DNA of 64,000 nucleotides from Pseudomonas putida S13.1.2. Lineage in GTDB: Bacteria > Pseudomonadota > Gammaproteobacteria > Pseudomonadales > Pseudomonadaceae. A model generated the notes under the pieces. That model was given only the letters and a program-made list of their open reading frames with translations. It was not told the origin of the DNA and ran no database searches. Made by a program: the position numbers and the translations under genes. Below, in pieces: positions 57,197 through 64,000 of the stretch (position 1 is its first letter; each line of letters begins with the position of its first letter). The stretch lies in the NCBI RefSeq assembly GCF_000498395.2, contig NZ_CP010979.1, positions 6,292,001 through 6,356,000 on the forward strand. Reading direction: 5' to 3'.

Positions 57197-59341
57197 ATGA
57201 TCAGCACCGAACTCAAAGCCACCATCCAGGGCGCCTACTCGCGTTTTCTCGAAGCCAAGAGCCTTAAGCCTCGCTATGGCCAGCGCCTGATGATCGCCGA
57301 AGTGGCCAAGGTACTTGGCGACATTGCCTGCGACGATGAAGGCCGCCGCGCCGGCGAGCCTGCCGTGGTCGCCGTGGAGGCGGGCACCGGTACCGGCAAG
57401 ACGGTGGCCTACAGCCTGGCCGCCATCCCGGCCGCCAAGGCTGCCGGCAAGCGCCTGGTGATCGCCACCGCCACCGTGGCCCTGCAGGAGCAGATCGTCT
57501 TCAAGGACCTGCCCGACCTGATGCGCAACAGCGGGCTCAACTTCAGCTTTGCCCTGGCCAAGGGCCGTGGCCGCTACCTGTGCCTGTCCAAGCTCGACAT
57601 CCTGCTGCAGGAGGGCCACGCCCAGTCGGCCACTGCCCAGTTGTTCGAGGAAGAGGGCTTTCGCATCGAGGTCGACGAGCGCAGCCAGAAGCTGTTCAAC
57701 AGCATGATCGAGAAGCTGGCCGGCAACCGCTGGGACGGTGACCGTGACAGCTGGTCAGAAGCCCTGGAAGACCAGGACTGGGCCCGCCTCACCACCGACC
57801 ATAGCCAGTGCACCGGCCGCCACTGCCCGAATTTCCAGCAGTGCGTGTTCTACAAGGCCCGTGAAGGCATGGGCAAGGTCGACGTGATCGTTACCAACCA
57901 CGACATGGTACTGGCCGACCTGGCCCTGGGCGGCGGTGCGGTGCTGCCGGACCCGCGCGACACCATGTATGTGTTCGACGAAGGCCACCACCTGCCAGAC
58001 AAGGCCATCGGCCACTTCGCCCACTACTCCCGCCTGCGCTCCACCGCAGACTGGCTGGAACAGACCGCCAAGAACCTGACCAAGCTGCTGGCCCAGCACC
58101 CGCTGCCCGGCGACCTGGGCAAGTACATCGAGCAGGTGCCAGAGCTGGCGCGGGAAGTGCGCACCCAGCAGCAGTTCATGTTCACCCTCTGCGAGCAGGT
58201 TGCCGACTTCCGCCCCAGTGAAGACACCGAGGGCCGGGAGCGCCCGCGCTACCGCTTCGAAGGCGGCGTCGTTCCGGAACAGATGCGCGAAGTGGGCATC
58301 GAGCTGAAGAAGGGCTTTGCTCGCCTCAACGATTTGTTTACCCGCCTGGCGGACCTGCTCAAGGAAGGCATGGACGGCGAGGTGAATATTGGCATCGCCA
58401 GCCACCAGGCCGAAGAGTGGTACCCGTTGTTCGGCAGCCTGGTCACCCGCGCCCAGGGCAACTGGGAACTGTGGACGGCCTTTACCGCCGAAGACCCTGA
58501 AGACAGCCCGCCCATGGCTCGCTGGCTGACGCTGGCCGAGAGCGGTGCAATGTTCGATATCGAAGTCAACGCCAGCCCCATCCTCGCCGCCGAAATGCTT
58601 CGTCGCAGCCTGTGGAGCGTTGCCCACGGTGCGCTGGTGACCTCGGCGACGCTGACCGCGCTGGGCAAATTCGACCGCTTCCGCATGCGCTCGGGTCTAC
58701 CGCGTGATGCCGTAACCTGTGTGGTGCCCAGCCCGTTCGTGCACGGCGACGCCGGTCTGTTGCGGGTGCCCGACCTCAAGGCTGACCCCCGCGACGCGGC
58801 GGCACACACCGCGGCAATCATCCGCGAGCTGCCGAACATCGTCGAAGATGCCCGTGGCGCACTGGTGCTGTTCTCCTCGCGCAAGCAGATGCAGGACGTG
58901 TTCGATGGCCTGGACCGTGACTGGCGCAAGCTGGTACTGATCCAGGGCAACCTGTCCAAGCAGGAAACCCTGAACAAGCACAAGGCGCGGGTCGACGATG
59001 GCCAGCACAGCGTGCTGTTCGGCCTGGCAAGCTTTGCCGAGGGTGTCGACTTGCCTGGCGCCTATTGCGAGCATGTGGTGATCGCCAAGATTCCGTTTGC
59101 CGTGCCCGATGACCCGGTCGAAGCGGCGCTGGCGGAGTGGATCGAGGCCCGCGGCGGCAACCCGTTCATGGAAATTGCCGTACCCGACGCCTCGCTGAAG
59201 CTGATCCAGGCCTGCGGTCGCCTGCTGCGCACCGAGCAGGATCGCGGTGTCATTACCTTGCTTGACCGGCGCCTGGTCACCCAGCGCTACGGCAAGGCTA
59301 TTCTCAATGCGCTGCCGCCGTTCCGGCGGGAGATTTCCTGA
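57197..59341 (+). CDS. dinG: DinG/YoaA-type ATP-dependent DNA helicase
   Basis: 714-residue iron-sulfur helicase (XPD-like, superfamily 2, 5'-3'). Walker A GTGTGKT is at 63-69. Four Cys for the [4Fe-4S] site lie in YLCLSKLD and CTGRHCPNFQQC. The DEAH box is DEGHHLPD, and motif VI is CGRLLRTEQDRG. It unwinds forked DNA and R-loops in damage tolerance. The dinG name is by family; yoaA-like is possible. Confidence 0.92.
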   Translation: MISTELKATIQGAYSRFLEAKSLKPRYGQRLMIAEVAKVLGDIACDDEGRRAGEPAVVAVEAGTGTGKTVAYSLAAIPAAKAAGKRLVIATATVALQEQIVFKDLPDLMRNSGLNFSFALAKGRGRYLCLSKLDILLQEGHAQSATAQLFEEEGFRIEVDERSQKLFNSMIEKLAGNRWDGDRDSWSEALEDQDWARLTTDHSQCTGRHCPNFQQCVFYKAREGMGKVDVIVTNHDMVLADLALGGGAVLPDPRDTMYVFDEGHHLPDKAIGHFAHYSRLRSTADWLEQTAKNLTKLLAQHPLPGDLGKYIEQVPELAREVRTQQQFMFTLCEQVADFRPSEDTEGRERPRYRFEGGVVPEQMREVGIELKKGFARLNDLFTRLADLLKEGMDGEVNIGIASHQAEEWYPLFGSLVTRAQGNWELWTAFTAEDPEDSPPMARWLTLAESGAMFDIEVNASPILAAEMLRRSLWSVAHGALVTSATLTALGKFDRFRMRSGLPRDAVTCVVPSPFVHGDAGLLRVPDLKADPRDAAAHTAAIIRELPNIVEDARGALVLFSSRKQMQDVFDGLDRDWRKLVLIQGNLSKQETLNKHKARVDDGQHSVLFGLASFAEGVDLPGAYCEHVVIAKIPFAVPDDPVEAALAEWIEARGGNPFMEIAVPDASLKLIQACGRLLRTEQDRGVITLLDRRLVTQRYGKAILNALPPFRREIS

Positions 59342-59420
59342 CCGCCGGAGCACTTGCTCTGGCGCGTTGTCCATTACTCAGTCTGGGCCCGTGAGTGGCC
59401 TGAAGGAGAGCCCCAGCCTC

Positions 59421-61655
59421 ATGGTCCGCCTCACCCTGCCCGCCGTTTTCGCCCTGTTGTTCAGCTCGCCGTTGCTGGCTGGGCAGCAGACGCTGTTCAG
59501 CTTCGTGCGCCCGGCCTCGGTGGTCAATGTGGCGACCGAGGATGCCGGCATGCCGCAGTACAACGCGGAGCAGACGGCCGAGGGCGAGGTGTTGCGGCGT
59601 GTAGTGTTCAACCCGGTCGAACGGCCGACCCTGCGCCTGAGCCCGCAAGGCGGGACGTGGGACTGGTCCGCCGGGCAGTTCCTCACCTTGCGTCTGCAGA
59701 GCGCGATGGACTGGGCGCTGACGGTGGATGTCACGGTGCAAGGTAGCGATGGTCGCACATTGACCAGCCGGATTGACCTGCCGGCCGGCCCGGCGCAAAC
59801 CGTGATGGTGCCGCTGACCGCCAGCTCGCCGCTGAGCCAGGGCATGCGCGCCGGCCCGCCCATGCCGTGGAGCCATGGCGGCCAGCGCTTGCTGTTGACC
59901 AGCAGCGCTGGCGCGATCGACCTCAAGCAGGTGGCCTCGGTCAGCCTGAGCATCCCCAGCCCCAAGGTTGCGCAGAACCTGCTGATCGAGCGGGTGGGTA
60001 TCCAGGATGACGACCAGGCCTACAAGGCGGCCTACCAGGACCTGATCGATGCCTATGGCCAGTCCACGCGCGCCAATTGGCCCGAAAAGGTCGCCAATGA
60101 CGAGCAGCTCAAGGCGGCCGATATGCGTGAACAGCAGCAGCTCAAGGGCTGGCTGGCTGAGCGTGGCAAGCAGCAACTGGACGGCTACGGCGGGCTGATG
60201 GCCGGGCCGGCGTTCGAGGCCAAGGGCTTTTTTCGCACCGAAAAGCGTGATGGGCGCTGGTACCTGGTAACGCCGGAAGGGCACCCGTTCTATTCCCTGG
60301 GGGTGAATGCCGTCGCCGCAGATGGCGGGCGTACCTACGTCGCCGGCCGTGAAGGCATGTTCAAGGCCTTGCCGGGCGAGGGCGATGCACTGGCCGCATT
60401 CTACGGTGAGGGCAACAACGACGATGGCAATGCCTCGTCGCAAGGGCGCAACTTCAAACAAGGGCGCTGGTTCGACTTTTATGCTGCCAACGTGCAGCGT
60501 ACCTACGGCAAACCCTGCGCGCCTGCCGCAGAAGGGCAGCCCGCCAACTGCCCGCCACTGGTGCTGGACGCTGCCCGCTGGCAGGCGCATGCGCTGGACC
60601 GTTTGCTGGCCTGGGGTTTCAACACGGTCGGCAACTGGAGCGAGCCCGCCCTGGGCCAGGCCAAACGTATGCCCTACACCTTGCCGCTGTCGATCGTGGG
60701 TGATTACGCCAGCATCAGCACCGGCATGGACTGGTGGGGCAGCATGCCCGACCCGTTCGACCCGCGTTTCGCCATGGCCACCGAGCGCGCCGTGGCCATT
60801 GCCGCCCGTGATCACCGTGACGACCCTTGGCTGATCGGCTACTTCGCCGACAACGAGCTGGCCTGGGCTGCCCCTGGCAGCGACCCTAAAGCCCGGTATG
60901 GCCTGGCCTACGGCACTTTGCGCCTGACCACCGATGTACCGGCCAAGCGCGCCTTCCTCAAGCAGCTACGTGACAAGTACCGCAACCAGCAAGGGCTGTC
61001 CAAGGCCTGGGGCATCGAACTGGCCGCCTGGGAACTCATGGAAGACCCGGGCTTCGAGGCGCCGTTGCCCGACCCGGAACACCCGGAAATCGAGCGCGAC
61101 TACCAGCACTTCCAGCAAGTGTTCGCCGAGACCTACTTCAAGACCATTGCTGACTCATTGAAGTGGCATGCCCCCAATCACCTGCTGCTCGGTGGCCGCT
61201 ATGCGCTCAGCACGCCAGAGGCGGTCAAGGCCTGCGCCGAGTTCTGCGATGTGCTCAGCTTCAACTTCTACACCCTCAAGCCGCAGGACGGCTACGACTT
61301 CGCCCGCCTGGCCGAGCTGGACAAGCCGGTGCTGGTGTCCGAGTTCCAGTTCGGTTCGCGTGATCGCGGGCCGTTCTGGCCGGGGCCGCTGGAGTTGGCG
61401 CGGGAAGAAGACCGCGGCCCGGCCTACGGCAACTTCCTCAAGGCGGCCCTGGCGCAGCCGATGATCGTTGGTGCGCACTGGTTCCAGTACCTCGACCAGC
61501 CAGCCAGCGGCCGCCTGCTGGACGGCGAAAACGGCCACCTTGGGCTGGTGGCGATCACCGATGTGCCGTACCCGGGTTTTGTCGACGCCGTGCGCAAGAG
61601 CAACCTGCAGGTGATGGACCAATTGCGCACACAGTTGGAAAAACCGGCTCCCTGA
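59421..61655 (+). CDS. Secreted GH-A clan glycosidase, beta-agarase-like
   Basis: 744 residues with signal peptide (LPAVFALLFSSPLLAG), a beta-sandwich N-part, and a TIM-barrel with candidate acid/base Glu479 (YFADNELAW) and nucleophile Glu641 (LVSEFQFGSRDRG). Resembles proteins annotated as beta-agarase (GH50/GH42-like). True substrate unknown; agar is unlikely for this organism, and a self or plant galactan is more plausible. AAGGAG is 12 bases before ATG 59421. Frame open to 59247. Confidence 0.78.
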   Translation: MVRLTLPAVFALLFSSPLLAGQQTLFSFVRPASVVNVATEDAGMPQYNAEQTAEGEVLRRVVFNPVERPTLRLSPQGGTWDWSAGQFLTLRLQSAMDWALTVDVTVQGSDGRTLTSRIDLPAGPAQTVMVPLTASSPLSQGMRAGPPMPWSHGGQRLLLTSSAGAIDLKQVASVSLSIPSPKVAQNLLIERVGIQDDDQAYKAAYQDLIDAYGQSTRANWPEKVANDEQLKAADMREQQQLKGWLAERGKQQLDGYGGLMAGPAFEAKGFFRTEKRDGRWYLVTPEGHPFYSLGVNAVAADGGRTYVAGREGMFKALPGEGDALAAFYGEGNNDDGNASSQGRNFKQGRWFDFYAANVQRTYGKPCAPAAEGQPANCPPLVLDAARWQAHALDRLLAWGFNTVGNWSEPALGQAKRMPYTLPLSIVGDYASISTGMDWWGSMPDPFDPRFAMATERAVAIAARDHRDDPWLIGYFADNELAWAAPGSDPKARYGLAYGTLRLTTDVPAKRAFLKQLRDKYRNQQGLSKAWGIELAAWELMEDPGFEAPLPDPEHPEIERDYQHFQQVFAETYFKTIADSLKWHAPNHLLLGGRYALSTPEAVKACAEFCDVLSFNFYTLKPQDGYDFARLAELDKPVLVSEFQFGSRDRGPFWPGPLELAREEDRGPAYGNFLKAALAQPMIVGAHWFQYLDQPASGRLLDGENGHLGLVAITDVPYPGFVDAVRKSNLQVMDQLRTQLEKPAP

Positions 61656-61764
61656 GCACAAGCTACCGTTCGTCGCGACCATTTGGCCCAAGCCGGTTTG
61701 CAAAACACCCAACTACTGAAACAATGCACACCTTTTTTGGACATGGTCGTACGGAGTACAGCGG

Positions 61765-62910
61765 GTGCAGATCCAGGGTCACTATGAGCTGAAGTTCGAA
61801 GCCGTGCGCGAAGCCTTTGCCGCGCTGTTCGAAGATTCCCAGGAGCGTGGCGCTGCGCTGTGCATCCAGGTCGGTGGCGAAACCGTCGTCGACCTGTGGG
61901 CCGGCAGTGCCGACAAGGATGGCCAGCAGGCCTGGCACAGCGACACCATCGCCAACCTGTTCTCCTGTACCAAGACCTTCACCGCCGTCACCACCCTGCA
62001 ACTGGTGGGCGAGGGCAAGTTGGCCCTCGATGCCCCTGTGGCCAACTACTGGCCCGAGTTTGCCCAAGCCGGTAAACAGTCGATTACCTTGCGCCAGCTG
62101 CTCAGCCACCGCGCCGGCTTGCCGGCCATCCGTGAGTTGCTGCCAGCCGAAGCCCTGTATGACTGGCAGGCCATGGTCAATGCCCTGGCGGCTGAAACGC
62201 CATGGTGGGCACCCGGTAGCGAACACGGTTATGCCGCCATCACCTACGGCTGGCTGATTGGCGAGCTGATTCGCCGCGCCGATGGCCGTGGCCCTGGCGA
62301 TTCGATCGTGGCCCGTACCGCCCGCCCGTTGGGGTTGGACTTCCATGTTGGCCTGGCTGACGAAGAGTTCTACCGCGTGGCGCACATCGCCCGTGGCAAA
62401 GGCAACCCCGGTGATGCCGCCGCGCAGCGCTTGCTGCAGGTGACCATGCGCGAACCCGAGGCGCTGTCGACCCGTGCTTTCACCAACCCGCCGGCGATCC
62501 TGACCAGCACCAACAAGCCGGAGTGGCGGCGCATGCAACAGCCAGCGGCCAATGGCCATGGCAATGCCCGCAGCCTGGCGGGCTTCTATGCCGGTTTGCT
62601 GGACGGCAGCCTGCTCGAATCTGAACTGCTGGATGAGCTGACCCGCGAGCACAGCCTCGGCCAGGACCGCACCTTGCTCACCCAGACCCGCTTTGGCCTG
62701 GGTTGCATGCTCGACCAGCCCGATGTGGCCAATGCCACCTTTGGCCTCGGCGCCCGTGCTTTCGGCCACCCAGGTGCCGGTGGCTCGGTCGGTTTTGCCG
62801 ACCCGGAGCACGATGTGGCCTTCGGTTTCGTGGTCAATACACTCGGCCCATACGTGCTTATGGACCCACGGGCCCAGAAGCTGGTGCGTGTGCTTGCCGA
62901 TTGCCTTTGA
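61765..62910 (+). CDS. Beta-lactamase-fold serine hydrolase/esterase
   Basis: 381 residues, class C-like (EstB) fold. Ser67-x-x-Lys70 in LFSCTKTF, Tyr in GYAAITYG, third motif FGHPGAGGS. No signal peptide, so cytoplasmic esterase or peptidase rather than a true beta-lactamase. GTG start 61765 has GGAG ten bases upstream. Confidence 0.85.
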   Translation: MQIQGHYELKFEAVREAFAALFEDSQERGAALCIQVGGETVVDLWAGSADKDGQQAWHSDTIANLFSCTKTFTAVTTLQLVGEGKLALDAPVANYWPEFAQAGKQSITLRQLLSHRAGLPAIRELLPAEALYDWQAMVNALAAETPWWAPGSEHGYAAITYGWLIGELIRRADGRGPGDSIVARTARPLGLDFHVGLADEEFYRVAHIARGKGNPGDAAAQRLLQVTMREPEALSTRAFTNPPAILTSTNKPEWRRMQQPAANGHGNARSLAGFYAGLLDGSLLESELLDELTREHSLGQDRTLLTQTRFGLGCMLDQPDVANATFGLGARAFGHPGAGGSVGFADPEHDVAFGFVVNTLGPYVLMDPRAQKLVRVLADCL

Positions 62911-63009
62911 TCGGGTAATGCGGGTATTGCCTCACCCCTTTGACTATCCTCAATGCCAACGCTTGAAGTGCGTTGGCAAAATCTCTTTCTATTTCATGGT
63001 GTATCGCTG

Positions 63010-64000
63010 ATGTCTTCACATAAAACCTTAGCACTCGCCCTGTGCCTGACCGCCGTTACCGGCTGCGCCAGTCATTCTCCGGACGGCTCCAAGGAAGGTG
63101 GCTCCAGCTGGTGGCCTTTCGGTTCCGACAAGGTCGCCGAGCAGGAAGTGAAGGCAGCCGTCACTGAAAAAGTGGCCAAGGCCGACGCCAAGTCAGAAAG
63201 CGCCAGCCGCTGGTGGTGGCCGTTCGGCGGTGATGACAAGCAAGCCAAAGGGCCGGTCGTGCCGAAGATCGACCAGAAGGCCACCCAGGCCTGGCTGGAC
63301 GAGTACGAGCCCAAGCTGCGCGAAGCCATCAAGGACAGCAAGCTGGAGTTGGAGCGCCGCGACAATGTGCTGGCGGTAACCCTGCCGGTGGACAGCTCGT
63401 ACAACCCTGATCGCCCGAACATGCTGCTGCCAATGACCCTCGGCCCGATCACCCGCGTGGCCAAGACCGTCGAAGGTGACCCCAAGACTGCCGTGCTGGT
63501 ACTGGGCCACGCCGACACCAGCGGTGCTACCGCTGCCAACCAGAAACTCAGCCTGGAGCGCGCCGCCTCGGTGTCGGCCATCTTCCGCCTCAGCGGCTTG
63601 CAGCGTGACCGCCTGACCCTCAAGGGCATGGGTTCGGTCATGCCACGCGCCGCCAACGACAGCGCCGAGGGCCGCGCACTGAACCGCCGCGTGGAAATGC
63701 TGCTGACCCCGCAGAACACCATGGTCGCGCTGTTGGCCAAGTACCAGCAGGCCGCTCCGACACCTGCACCTGCCTCGATGGTTGCGGTGCAGGATGCCAA
63801 GGCACCTGCCGCCAAGGCCGTCGAAAGCAAGCCGGCAGCCAAGAAGCCTGCGGCGAAGAAACCTGTTGCCAAAGCCAAGGCCCCTGCCAAGACTACGGCC
63901 AAGAAAACAGCCGCGCCGGCCAAGGCAGCCGCCAAGCCTGCCGCCAAGAAAGCTACCGCTGACAAGAAAGTAGCTGCCAACAGCCCTGCGAAGACCAACT
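63010..64000 (+). CDS. OmpA-family lipoprotein with Lys/Ala/Pro-rich tail (runs off window)
   Basis: At least 330 residues. Lipobox TAVTGC, two WWPFG motifs, OmpA domain (about 130-240; VLVLGHADTSGATAANQKLS, RALNRRVEMLL), then a repeated (K)KPAAKKP tail like histone H1/AlgP repeats that continues past 64,000. The basic tail could bind polyanions (LPS, DNA or alginate). Ribosome site is weak. Confidence 0.85.
   Translation, partial: MSSHKTLALALCLTAVTGCASHSPDGSKEGGSSWWPFGSDKVAEQEVKAAVTEKVAKADAKSESASRWWWPFGGDDKQAKGPVVPKIDQKATQAWLDEYEPKLREAIKDSKLELERRDNVLAVTLPVDSSYNPDRPNMLLPMTLGPITRVAKTVEGDPKTAVLVLGHADTSGATAANQKLSLERAASVSAIFRLSGLQRDRLTLKGMGSVMPRAANDSAEGRALNRRVEMLLTPQNTMVALLAKYQQAAPTPAPASMVAVQDAKAPAAKAVESKPAAKKPAAKKPVAKAKAPAKTTAKKTAAPAKAAAKPAAKKATADKKVAANSPAKTN

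Noticed and set aside
59304..60815. 503-codon minus-strand frame
   Set aside because: Antisense to the GH-A glycosidase, which has a signal peptide and catalytic motifs.
61765..62910. Beta-lactamase resistance gene
   Set aside because: The SxxK fold is present but there is no signal peptide, so an esterase/peptidase role is more likely.

Overview
This window looks like the chromosome of a fluorescent Pseudomonas of the P. putida group. The evidence is the high G+C content, the gene order (argG-motY-pyrC-rnt-prx-bfd-bfr-grxD, and glpF-K-R-D), an Aau-type acidic amino acid transporter, and intergenic REP palindromes of the 'TTCGCGGG..GCTCCCAC' type. Almost all of it is coding. I see no rRNA, tRNA, CRISPR array, insertion sequence or prophage. 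All functions are inferred from sequence reading and family knowledge.

Layout. 1-5.2 kb: the end of the Aau sensor kinase and the aatJQMP acidic amino acid ABC transporter, with a sigma54 promoter and two AauR-like palindromes. 5.2-9.4 kb: a 1375-residue leucine-rich-repeat protein with a C-terminal NEL-type E3 ubiquitin ligase Cys motif. 9.4-14.4 kb: the glycerol regulon glpF-glpK-glpR-glpD with GlpR-like operators. 14.7-19.8 kb: a YbaK-like deacylase, argF coupled to an orphan ABC ATPase, and a molybdopterin oxidoreductase. 19.9-26.5 kb: housekeeping and iron genes (grxD, bfr, Fur-controlled bfd, peroxiredoxin, rnt, pyrC, motY, argG). 26.6-31.7 kb: an orphan response regulator, nth, and a reduced Rnf-like cluster (A, D, G, E) without rnfB or rnfC. 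31.8-36.7 kb: metG, apbC, a cold-shock protein and dcd. 36.7-43.8 kb: the Exo-ligase-Lhr-PdeM DNA repair cluster, split by a zinc deacylase gene. 44.3-46.8 kb: an Ntn-hydrolase acylase with a one-base frameshift. 46.9-52.0 kb: a MocR regulator divergent from a four-gene translationally coupled operon (serine acetyltransferase, AlaX editing protein, MFS transporter, divergent cysteine-synthase-like PLP enzyme). 52-57 kb: two SEC-C proteins, an LEA-type lipoprotein, tandem OmpA lipoproteins, a collagen-like secreted protein and a CopD-like membrane protein. 57.2-64 kb: a DinG-type helicase, a GH-A clan glycosidase, a beta-lactamase-fold esterase and an OmpA lipoprotein with a Lys/Pro/Ala-rich tail that runs off the window.

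The best candidate for an undescribed system is the MocR-SAT-AlaX-MFS-PLP locus (46,883-52,001). Its parts fit a pathway that activates serine, swaps its beta substituent to make an unusual amino acid, exports it, and protects the cell's own tRNAs from mischarging. The second is the Rnf-like cluster, which keeps the flavin-carrying subunits but has lost the NADH and iron-sulfur input modules and most of the cysteines of the membrane [2Fe-2S] site.
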